Assembly (NCBI RefSeq): GCF_000156335.1
Contig: NZ_DS999213.1
Span: 2,530,929 to 2,594,928 of the forward strand
Direction of reading: 5' to 3'
Length of the DNA stretch: 64,000 nucleotides
Origin: Roseobacter sp. GAI101
GTDB lineage: Bacteria; Pseudomonadota; Alphaproteobacteria; Rhodobacterales; Rhodobacteraceae
Part shown: positions 36,333 through 44,248 of the stretch, in pieces
How positions within the stretch are numbered: position 1 is the first letter of the stretch
How the letters are laid out: each line of letters opens with the position of its first letter
Translations under genes and position numbers: made by a program
The notes under the pieces: model-generated
Seen by the model: the letters and a program-made list of their open reading frames with translations, nothing else
Database searches by the model: none
Told to the model about the DNA's origin: nothing

Positions 36333-37655
36333 TCATTGCAGGGCTTGGGTGATGCTCTTGCCCAGCTTTTCAACCAGTTCGTCGATCTGAGCATCCGAGA
36401 TGATGAACGGCGGGGCCAGCAGAACGTGATCGCCGGTCTTCCCGTCGATCGTGCCGGACATCGGATAGCAGATCAGCCCGTTTTCAAACGCGTGTTTCTT
36501 GATCTTGGCAGCGATCCCGCGTGACGGATCAAAAGGTTCCTTTGTCTCGCGGTTGGCAACCATCTCGACGCCCATGAACAACCCGCGCCCGCGGATGTCG
36601 CCGACATTCGGATGCTGGCCAAAGGCCGTGTTGAGCGCCGCACGCAACCTGTCGCCCTGGCGCTGCACGTTAGACAGCAAATCACGCTCTAACACGGCAG
36701 AAACCACTGCGACACCCGCCGCGGCGGCGGTCGGATGGCCGACATAGGTATGCCCGTGCTGGAAAAAACCGGTCCCGTCCGCGATCGTCTGATAGATTTC
36801 CGCCGTACAAAGCATAGCGCCGATCGGCTGGTAACCGCCCCCCAGGCCCTTGGCAATGCACAGGATATCGGGGCTGACGCCTTCCTGGCTGCAGGCAAAC
36901 AAAGCGCCTGTGCGCCCCATGCCGCACATGACCTCGTCCAAAATCAGCAGGACGCCGTATTGATCGCAAATCTCGCGGATGCGTTTGAAATAGCCCGGGG
37001 CCGCCGTCAGCGCGCCGGATGTGGCCCCCACGACTGGTTCCGCGATGAACGCCATCACGGTTTCAGGGCCGACACGTAGCAACTCTTCCTCAAGCAGGTT
37101 TGCGGCGCGCAGGCCGTATTCTTCGGGCGTTTCGCCATCGTGTTTCAGGCGGTATTCATAGCACGGGTCAATGTGGCTGATGTCCAGCAACAAGGGCGCG
37201 AACTGTGCCCGACGCCATTCGTTTCCACCTGCCGACAGCGCCCCGATCGTGTTGCCGTGATAGCTTTGCTTGCGGGCGATGATGCGCCCGCGCTGCGGCT
37301 CGCCCCTTTCGACGTGATATTGCCGGGCCAGTTTCAACGCGGCCTCGACGGCTTCGGACCCGCCGGAAACCAGATAAACGCGGTCCAGATCACCGGGGGC
37401 GTGTTCAATCAACAGATCGGCCAGGGTTTCAGCAGGTTCAGAGGTGAAAAATCCGGTATGTGCATAGGCAAGCTGATCCAGCTGGTGCTTGATCGCATCG
37501 ATCACTGCCGTGTCGCCGTGGCCAAGGCATGACACCGCCGCCCCGCCCGAGGCGTCCAGATATTGCTTTCCGCTGGCGTCGGTCAGGTAGCAACCTTCGC
37601 CGCTGACGGCGACCGGCGGCAGGTTGCGGGTGTGGCGGGGAAAGATATGAGACAT
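36333..37655 (-). CDS. Class III PLP-dependent aminotransferase
   Basis: Omega-amino-acid/diamine type aminotransferase. The PLP-binding lysine is in ILCIAKGLGGGYQPIGAML, the cofactor Asp in LLILDEVMCGMGRTGALF, and YLVSGGSEAVEAALKLAR and SYHGNTIGALSAGGN complete the fold-type I pattern. Class III enzymes move amino groups from terminal amines such as GABA, putrescine or beta-alanine to an oxo-acid; the substrate here cannot be told. 440 residues. It is the last gene of the five-gene operon, 22 nt after the C45 hydrolase. It differs clearly in sequence from GabT at 50289-51683. Confidence 0.85.
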   Translation of the reverse strand: MSHIFPRHTRNLPPVAVSGEGCYLTDASGKQYLDASGGAAVSCLGHGDTAVIDAIKHQLDQLAYAHTGFFTSEPAETLADLLIEHAPGDLDRVYLVSGGSEAVEAALKLARQYHVERGEPQRGRIIARKQSYHGNTIGALSAGGNEWRRAQFAPLLLDISHIDPCYEYRLKHDGETPEEYGLRAANLLEEELLRVGPETVMAFIAEPVVGATSGALTAAPGYFKRIREICDQYGVLLILDEVMCGMGRTGALFACSQEGVSPDILCIAKGLGGGYQPIGAMLCTAEIYQTIADGTGFFQHGHTYVGHPTAAAAGVAVVSAVLERDLLSNVQRQGDRLRAALNTAFGQHPNVGDIRGRGLFMGVEMVANRETKEPFDPSRGIAAKIKKHAFENGLICYPMSGTIDGKTGDHVLLAPPFIISDAQIDELVEKLGKSITQALQ

Positions 37656-37677
37656 GGGAACTTCCTTTGCTCAGGGT

Positions 37678-38649
37678 TCAGGCAACGCCGGGCAGCAACA
37701 CCTTGCGCGACCCTTCCTCGAATTCATCAATCGTATGGGACCAGACGGTGCCCGGCCAGCGCAGTTCCATCTCGCGTTTCCGCGGTCGGTAGACGGCAGT
37801 GTAAAGCGTGCCAAACCCCGCATTGAACTGGTGTGAATAAAGCGGCGGCTTCAAGAACGTCCCGATGAACTTTTCCTCGGGGTCGCGATGGAAACGCAGA
37901 CGTTGCAGCAGATAGCGTTCACGTTCGACCGTGGCGGTAAACCGTGCGTGGCTGATCCATTCAACGGTTTCCTGATGGTTGGTGGCCACGGCAGCATTGG
38001 TGATCAGCGTTTCGCGATCGGGGGCCATGAAGGCGGTCAGGTACTTGCGTTTGCGGTCCAGCACGGTGACGTTATAGCTCATGTGGGTCGGTACGCGGGC
38101 CAGTACCTTGCCTGCCTCTTCCGTTGTCTCGCAGGTTTGCAAGACATAGCGCAGGATCAGCGGCACGCCGAAACCGACACCCACGACCCGCCTGCCACCG
38201 AAGGTCAGCGAAATCGACAGGCCAGCGTCATTGACCCCGTCGACCAGCCCGAACAGCCCGTCAGAAGTGCCCATCACCTTGCGCCCCTGCCAGCCCGTGT
38301 GCAGCAGCAGACTGTCGAAAGCGTTGGTATTATAGTCATAGTTGCGCACCAGGACGGGTTCCCTGCCGCCCCAGACCGCTTGGCTGCAGCCCGACAGATA
38401 CGGCGGCGGGCAATAGAAGCTCAGGAACCTTGCCGCCAAATCACTGCCGCCGGCCATTTCACTAAGCGCTTCGTACAGCGGGACGATCTCGGGCATATGG
38501 GCTTTCAGCGCCCGCAGACATTCGGCATAGGTCGGGCGCACGGCTTCGCCCTCCTTCAGCCACCATTTGCGGTAGTGAGGCCAGTATTCGGCGAAAAGCC
38601 CAGCCCATTTAGGACCGGGCAATTCTTCTGATATCGCACGCCATAGCAT
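37678..38649 (-). CDS. C45-family Ntn hydrolase/acyltransferase
   Basis: N-terminal-nucleophile-fold protein of the acyl-CoA:6-aminopenicillanate acyltransferase (C45) family. The predicted autocatalytic Cys is C88 in YLSGCSQAVW, with RNYDYN just after it, the family signature. It would be processed into two chains at Gly-Cys. Members transfer or hydrolyse acyl groups on amines. The ATG at 38649 has an upstream AAAGG and is preferred to TTG at 38664. 323 residues. No signal peptide, so it acts in the cytoplasm. It lies 18 nt after the ATP-grasp gene. Confidence 0.78.
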   Translation of the reverse strand: MLWRAISEELPGPKWAGLFAEYWPHYRKWWLKEGEAVRPTYAECLRALKAHMPEIVPLYEALSEMAGGSDLAARFLSFYCPPPYLSGCSQAVWGGREPVLVRNYDYNTNAFDSLLLHTGWQGRKVMGTSDGLFGLVDGVNDAGLSISLTFGGRRVVGVGFGVPLILRYVLQTCETTEEAGKVLARVPTHMSYNVTVLDRKRKYLTAFMAPDRETLITNAAVATNHQETVEWISHARFTATVERERYLLQRLRFHRDPEEKFIGTFLKPPLYSHQFNAGFGTLYTAVYRPRKREMELRWPGTVWSHTIDEFEEGSRKVLLPGVA

Positions 38650-38667
38650 GTGCTGGCCTTTCAAGCC

Positions 38668-40128
38668 CTATAGGATTTTGAACGCCGGGTCTGACATGGC
38701 CGGGCCTGCTTCGGCAACGGGCAAGGGGCGTCCGTTGACCGATTGCTTGATCCCGTGAATCCACTTTTTCGCGCGCTCGTTCAACTGGAAAGACTTGGTC
38801 ATCGACCGGCCACGGGTCACAAGGATACCGATGTCGGCCCCTTCATAGCGGTAATCACCGGGCTGGAGGATCCGCAGGAAGAAGGCTTCGTTTTCGGACT
38901 CCACCGCACGGCGGTGATAATCGAAACGGTCAAATACCACACGCCCGTCTTCGAGCATCTTGTAGATACCGGTTTCAGGGGCTTCGGTACAGATATCAAC
39001 GCTGTCTTCGGTATGCTTGATGACCATCTGCGACCAGCTGTCGATCATGTCCGGGTCTGCCCAGCGGTTGTTCAGCTCCGACGTGTCGAGCTTGAATTTT
39101 TTCTTCGAGAATTCAAGCAGGTGGAACAGGAACAAGGGCGCATCCGCATGGGCGAACGCCGCGTGGTTCGTCATGGACGACGCACCTGTGATGCGGGGAT
39201 TCAATTCGCCCAGCCAGATGTCGCCGGTCTTTTTGTCAATCAGGAAATCCAGTTCGAAATATCCGCGATAGCCTTCCTTGCGCAGCTGTTCACCGAATTT
39301 AAACGTCAGTTCGCGAGCCTTTTGCCGGACTTTCGGCGGGAAGGCCGTGGACAGGATTTCATTGCCGCACCAACCGCCCCGATAAGGCGTGAGGTCTTTG
39401 AACCCGACCAGTTCGGTCATCAGCGGGCCGACGATCGTGCCTTGGGATGTGGCGCACGCCTCGATCGCAGAGCCGCGACAATCGATGCGCTTCATGATCT
39501 TGATTTCGCCTTCGCCGACGATCTCGGATTCGTGGCGGCGGAAGTCTGCTTCGGACTTGATGAAGAAGGTGGTGTGCCCGCTGTCACCAAAGGCAGATTG
39601 CAGCACCAGATCGTGACCGATGCCTGCTTTTTCGCAGGTCTTCTTGAGGTCTTCGTAATCTTTGACCTCTGCCAGCACGTTTGGCACCGATGGCACGCCG
39701 GCCTTGTTGCCGATGCGGACGGTTTCGATCTTGTTGTCCATCTTCTGGCGCAGCTTGGCCTTTGGGAACCAGACATCAGCCCCCAATTCCTTGGACAGAC
39801 GTTCTGTTTCTTCGTCGAACATCAGGAACACGAACTTGGGCTTGCCGCCGCGCCGTTTGATAAAGTCGATGACTTCCTTGTGCTGCAACAGATAGTTGTT
39901 GATGTCCTCGATGGACTGGAATTCGGCATGGGGCTGCTCGGACGGGCAGAACACGTTCGGGTGCTTGCCGCCGTAGCAGTCGATGTAGCAGATATATTTA
40001 AAGTTCTTGACCCATTCATCGAGCCCCAACAGGTTAAAGTTGGTCGCCGAGATGAAATAGATCGGGTCTTCGTTTCGGTGAAAGAACCGGCGGATTTCCG
40101 AGATATTCTTGAGAACAGTCGTGGTCAT
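38668..40128 (-). CDS. ATP-grasp ligase-like protein
   Basis: ATP-grasp fold enzyme of unknown substrate, resembling biotin carboxylase or D-Ala-D-Ala ligase-type carboxylate-amine ligases. The lid and Mg-binding region is GYFELDFLIDKKTGDIWLGELNPRITGASS (conserved Glu and Asn). An N-terminal pre-ATP domain of about 120 residues (DPIYFISATNFNLLGLDEW) precedes it. 486 residues, no membrane segment. Such enzymes activate a carboxylate as acyl phosphate and join it to an amine or thiol. It lies 17 nt after the PLP decarboxylase-like gene, so the ligase may use that enzyme's product. Confidence 0.78.
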   Translation of the reverse strand: MTTTVLKNISEIRRFFHRNEDPIYFISATNFNLLGLDEWVKNFKYICYIDCYGGKHPNVFCPSEQPHAEFQSIEDINNYLLQHKEVIDFIKRRGGKPKFVFLMFDEETERLSKELGADVWFPKAKLRQKMDNKIETVRIGNKAGVPSVPNVLAEVKDYEDLKKTCEKAGIGHDLVLQSAFGDSGHTTFFIKSEADFRRHESEIVGEGEIKIMKRIDCRGSAIEACATSQGTIVGPLMTELVGFKDLTPYRGGWCGNEILSTAFPPKVRQKARELTFKFGEQLRKEGYRGYFELDFLIDKKTGDIWLGELNPRITGASSMTNHAAFAHADAPLFLFHLLEFSKKKFKLDTSELNNRWADPDMIDSWSQMVIKHTEDSVDICTEAPETGIYKMLEDGRVVFDRFDYHRRAVESENEAFFLRILQPGDYRYEGADIGILVTRGRSMTKSFQLNERAKKWIHGIKQSVNGRPLPVAEAGPAMSDPAFKIL

Positions 40129-40145
40129 AGGTTTGGGTCCTTTTC

Positions 40146-42884
40146 TTATTCAGGTGAAGACGAAAGATTTTTCTTCCGCACGCGTTTCAGCGCTGCTTCG
40201 GTAAAGACGCGCAGCCCCAGATCGGGGCGGTAGCCGTGGATTTCGCTGACATCCAAGGCACGCATGAACGACAGGATTTCCTGGCTGACGACCTGTCCGG
40301 GGACAAGGATCGGAAAGCCGGGGGGATAGGGGATGATGAAACTGGCCGAAACGACGGTCTTGCCAGCATCCATAGCCTCGCGAAGGGTTCCGTTCAGGTC
40401 GAGGTAGTCGGTGTTTTTTTCGTCGTAAGACAGGAAGAACGCCGTGCGAATATCGCCTTCGGAAGTGACGTTGTCGTTGCGGAACGCCTCGTGGAAGCGG
40501 CTGAAATCGGGCAACGGCGGATAGTTTTCCATCAGGTTGGCGACACGGTTGTCGAAGGACCGGCGCTCCATCTTGCTGGCATCGTCCAGCAGATCGTCCA
40601 GCGATTTGGCGATTTCGACCAGAACTTCGATCAGATAGGCGACCGATGACCGTGTGGTCCCGATGTTGGTCATGAACAACACGGTATTGCGCGATGTCTT
40701 GTTGATCTGGATGCCGTATTTATCCATCAGGATATCGGTCTTGAACGTGTCACCGTCCCAGCCCGTGCCCCCCACCAACAGCGTCACACGGCTGGCATCA
40801 AGGACGAACTGGTCCTTTTCCCAGCAGTCCCACATGTCGGTCCAGCCCTGTTCCTGATCGTAATAGCTGGTAACCCCGCTTTCGCGATATTCCTCGGGGA
40901 TCATGTCGCCTGCGGTCAGCACCTTGAAGTATTTCGACAGCAGCGGATGGTCGGCAATGGCACGCCGCATCGACAGGGCCGCTTCGATCTGGCGCTGCAC
41001 AAATTCGAACCCTTCCAGTTCGACCTGACGCCGCCCGACGTCCAGCGACGCGATGATCTGATAGTTCGGAGAGGTCGACGTGTGGGTCATGTAGGCTTCG
41101 TGGAAGGACTGTTCGACCTCGCCCTTGAAATCCTGATCGTTGACGTGGATCATCGACCCCTGCCGCAAGGATGTCAGCGTTTTATGCGTGGATTGCGTGG
41201 TATAGACTCGGACCCGCGACTTGGGCGGCGGGATCAGCCGCGTGTTCAGCAGTGTTTCGTCATCCGCATCTTTCAGCTTGGCCTGTTGTTTTTCGTAGGC
41301 TTCGGCGTGCTTGGCGGATTTGAACTTTTCGCGCAGCGTGTTGGCGGCGTTCATGCCGGTGCGCTGGCGGTATGTCGGGTTGAACCGCGCAAAGGCGAAC
41401 CATGCTTCGTCCCACAGGAAGATCAGGTCGGGCTTGATCGCCAGACATTCCTCCATGACGCGTTCGACGTTGTAGACCAGACCGTCGAAAGTGCAGTTGG
41501 TCAGCAGCAACATGCGAACCTGATCCAGCTTGCCCGCCGCTTTCAGGGCCAGCAACTGGTGCTTGATCTCGCGCAGCGGCACGGCACCGTACATCGAATA
41601 TTCATTCAGCGGATAGCTGTCGAGGTAGCAGACCTGCGCGCCTGCCAGCACCATGCCGTAATGGTGCGACTTGTGGCAATCGCGGTCGACCAGAACGATG
41701 TCTCCGGGCCTGACCAGCGCCTGCACGACGATCTTGTTACAGGTCGAGGTGCCGTTGGTGGCAAAGAATGTCTGCTTTGACCCGAATGCGCGGGACGCCA
41801 GTTCCTGGGCTTCCTTGATGGGGCCGTGCGGTTCAAGCAAGCTGTCCAGCCCGCCCGAGGTGGCAGAGGTTTCGGCAAGAAAGATGTTAGGCCCGTAAAA
41901 CGCGCCCATGTCCTGAATCCAATGCGACCGGGTAATCGATTTACCGCGGCTGATCGGCATCGCGTGGAACACGCCGGTAGGCTGTTTGGAGTATTCGACC
42001 AAGGCGGTAAAGAACGGCGATTTGTTGCGGGCCTGAACACCGCGCAGGATGTTCAGGTGAAGCTCCATAAAGTCTTCCTGGTTATAGAAGACGCGGCGGC
42101 AGATACCCAGATCAAGGCCTGCGATGTCTTCGACAGACCGTTCGGTGACCAGATAGGCGTCCAGCTCGGGGCGCACCTTGGCAATCATGCGGCACAGTTC
42201 GGGGCCATAGTTTTCGGGCTGCAGCTTGTCGATCTCTTCCTGACCGCCGGCACGGGCCAAGGACCGGGCCAGGATCGGCTCGTCCGTCTTTGACTTCAGC
42301 GTCAGACCGGGGCGTACCACGATGGCCTGGATATTGTGGTTGAACATCACCGCGATCAGCGCGTCTTCGATGGAACGCACGACGACCGCTTCGTAATGGA
42401 ATGGGTCTTCGACGCGGCGCATGCGGGACACGTTGGACTTGAGCCAGCGTTCCTGCTGTTCGTTCACGTCATCGACGATCAGCACTTCGAAATAGGGTTT
42501 GGTCAGCGCGCGTGCTTCGGGGGACAGCATCGCTTCGTCATCGTGTTCTTCGTGGTCGATGCTGTCGCGTTCCAGCGGGATCGACCGGCGGCGATAGGCA
42601 CCGGTGGTCAGCGCGCGGGTGATGCGGTTCACGGCAAAGGACAGGTCGTCAAAGCTGCTGTTGTTCAGCATGCGTTGCAGATGTTCGAACGCGGGCATGC
42701 CGGGGAAAGCCCAGTAGGGTTCGATAAAGGAGAGCGACATGAAAAGGGCATGGCATTTGCCACGCAGAAAATCGATCTCTTCCTTCTTGGGGTCACGGGT
42801 CAAGGCCATGGTGGCCTCGCGCAGTGCGCTCCATCGGTCGGACCGAAGTTGGATCGCCGAGGAATAATCGTTCATAGAATGCAT
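40146..42884 (-). CDS. Large Orn/Lys/Arg decarboxylase-like PLP enzyme
   Basis: Fold-type I PLP enzyme of the prokaryotic Orn/Lys/Arg decarboxylase group. An N-terminal wing-like domain (about 110-250, FEVLIVDDVNEQQERWLKS) precedes the PLP domain. The internal lysine is K568 in YTTQSTHKTLTSLRQGS, with the Asp in FLWDEAWFAFARF and GSKQTFFATNGTSTCNKIVV. The C-terminal domain shows VVSASFIIPYPPGFPILVPG. At 912 residues it is larger than E. coli AdiA, CadA and SpeC (about 710-755); part of the excess is an inserted basic segment after the DEAW motif. ATG 42884 is used because GGAG lies 10 nt upstream. Substrate unknown. Confidence 0.83.
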   Translation of the reverse strand: MHSMNDYSSAIQLRSDRWSALREATMALTRDPKKEEIDFLRGKCHALFMSLSFIEPYWAFPGMPAFEHLQRMLNNSSFDDLSFAVNRITRALTTGAYRRRSIPLERDSIDHEEHDDEAMLSPEARALTKPYFEVLIVDDVNEQQERWLKSNVSRMRRVEDPFHYEAVVVRSIEDALIAVMFNHNIQAIVVRPGLTLKSKTDEPILARSLARAGGQEEIDKLQPENYGPELCRMIAKVRPELDAYLVTERSVEDIAGLDLGICRRVFYNQEDFMELHLNILRGVQARNKSPFFTALVEYSKQPTGVFHAMPISRGKSITRSHWIQDMGAFYGPNIFLAETSATSGGLDSLLEPHGPIKEAQELASRAFGSKQTFFATNGTSTCNKIVVQALVRPGDIVLVDRDCHKSHHYGMVLAGAQVCYLDSYPLNEYSMYGAVPLREIKHQLLALKAAGKLDQVRMLLLTNCTFDGLVYNVERVMEECLAIKPDLIFLWDEAWFAFARFNPTYRQRTGMNAANTLREKFKSAKHAEAYEKQQAKLKDADDETLLNTRLIPPPKSRVRVYTTQSTHKTLTSLRQGSMIHVNDQDFKGEVEQSFHEAYMTHTSTSPNYQIIASLDVGRRQVELEGFEFVQRQIEAALSMRRAIADHPLLSKYFKVLTAGDMIPEEYRESGVTSYYDQEQGWTDMWDCWEKDQFVLDASRVTLLVGGTGWDGDTFKTDILMDKYGIQINKTSRNTVLFMTNIGTTRSSVAYLIEVLVEIAKSLDDLLDDASKMERRSFDNRVANLMENYPPLPDFSRFHEAFRNDNVTSEGDIRTAFFLSYDEKNTDYLDLNGTLREAMDAGKTVVSASFIIPYPPGFPILVPGQVVSQEILSFMRALDVSEIHGYRPDLGLRVFTEAALKRVRKKNLSSSPE

Positions 42885-42963
42885 CAATCGTACTCCGCTA
42901 TGGGCGTTTCACTGCTGCATCATGGGGTCTGGCCAAAGGATGACCGGACCCCAAAGCGACAGC

Positions 42964-44082
42964 TTAGCCGCTGGATGGTTCTCCTGTCCCGGCCAATGTG
43001 CCGGGCTTTACATGTGGATTGGGTGTCGCCGCAGTCGGAACTGCGGGTACGGCTGCAGGGGCATGGGCGTGTATCGCCGCCGTCCCTGCGGTTTCATTTG
43101 CAAGTGGTTCCGGCGCAAACTCTGGCTGGGGCTGCGTAAAACCGGGCGTCGCGTCATGGCCTTTGAACGCTGGCACATCCGGCACGCGCTGCGCGGGCAC
43201 ATCGACGAACAAGCCGGCACGCGACCCCTGTTGAGGGACCTCAAGCGGGCCAAGTGTATTCAGGTAAGCGTCCGTCCCGCTGTTGCGATCATAGATCGAG
43301 AAATCGGTCGACCGGTCACGGAAGGATTTCAGAACCTGCCCAAGACCTTTCATTCCGGTTTCACGCTGGCGTCGCACCATCGACAGGTCGATTTCGATCG
43401 GGAACATGTCTTCCTGACCACCTGACTGGTGCAAGACCATCGACGTCGGATCAACAACGCATGATTTACCGATGCCCCCAGCCCCAAGGCCGTTCACGTC
43501 GATGACGTAGCACTGGAACTGCACCGCGGTGGCACGGGCGATCGCCAGTTCGGCGTCGCGGTCTGTAGTGCCGGTCAGCACAGGGTGCAAAAGCACCTCG
43601 ACGCCCTGGCTGCTCAGCTGGCGCGTCGTCTCGGGGAACCACATGTCATAGCAGATCGACAGACCGAAACGGCCCACCTCGGGTACGTCGAACACACAGA
43701 AATCCGTGCCTGCCGCGATCCCGGCTTCGTAGGGCCGAAACGGGAACATCTTGGCATAGCGCCGGATGATCTCGCCCTCGGGGTTGATCACGACGGACGT
43801 GTTGTAGACGCGCCCATCTTCGGGATCTTTCAGGAACAACGATCCCGGGATCAGCCAGATGCGATGCTTGAGAGCCGCAGCCTGAAAGATTTCAAGCGTT
43901 TCGTTTTCCGGTGGCAGGGCAAACTGGTCCAGCGGGCCGAAAGGGGCAAGTTCCGAAAACAGAACCATCTGTGTCCAGGGAAACCGCGTCATCAGAATGT
44001 CCAGGCGTTGCAGCATACCGGCAACGTTGGATTCGAGAGCGTGGACGTACATTTGTACGCCTGCGATTGCGAAAGGTGTCAT
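42964..44082 (-). CDS. Carbon-nitrogen hydrolase (nitrilase superfamily) with Pro/Ala-rich tail
   Basis: Nitrilase-superfamily amidase. The catalytic triad is E44 (LFSELAPFGPLD), K111 (YAKMFPFRPYEAG) and C144 (LSICYDMWFPE). The core ends near residue 290. Residues 301-372 form a low-complexity tail rich in Pro, Ala, Thr and His (for example HAPAAVPAVPTAATP), absent from most relatives. 372 residues. It is the first gene of the five-gene operon, and its stop lies 79 nt before the PLP-enzyme start; the 166 bases before it, downstream of the TRAP permease, may hold an extra promoter. Confidence 0.83.
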   Translation of the reverse strand: MTPFAIAGVQMYVHALESNVAGMLQRLDILMTRFPWTQMVLFSELAPFGPLDQFALPPENETLEIFQAAALKHRIWLIPGSLFLKDPEDGRVYNTSVVINPEGEIIRRYAKMFPFRPYEAGIAAGTDFCVFDVPEVGRFGLSICYDMWFPETTRQLSSQGVEVLLHPVLTGTTDRDAELAIARATAVQFQCYVIDVNGLGAGGIGKSCVVDPTSMVLHQSGGQEDMFPIEIDLSMVRRQRETGMKGLGQVLKSFRDRSTDFSIYDRNSGTDAYLNTLGPLEVPQQGSRAGLFVDVPAQRVPDVPAFKGHDATPGFTQPQPEFAPEPLANETAGTAAIHAHAPAAVPAVPTAATPNPHVKPGTLAGTGEPSSG

Positions 44083-44185
44083 TTGAGAATTCTCCGTCCA
44101 ACGGGGCGGCGATGGTGGGAAAAATTCCGGCCAAACGCCCCTGTTGGCCTGTCCATAGCGCCATCTCTGGCAACATGAAACAGGG

Positions 44186-44201
44186 GAGTTGCGGACAACT
44201 C
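44186..44201 (-). other. Small stem-loop after the TRAP permease gene
   Basis: A 6-bp stem (GAGTTG/CAACTC) with loop CGGA lies 48 nt downstream of the permease stop on the minus strand, followed there by CCCTGTTTC. It could be a weak terminator, so the operon may be partly separate from the TRAP genes. Confidence 0.35.
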
Positions 44202-44248
44202 AAGCGGCCATCGCATGGCTTCTATGCGTAACGTGCACAAAGTCATTT

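Noticed and set aside
38743..40233. Long plus-strand open frame antisense to the ATP-grasp gene
   Set aside because: Shadow frame with Phe/Val/Asp bias and no family.
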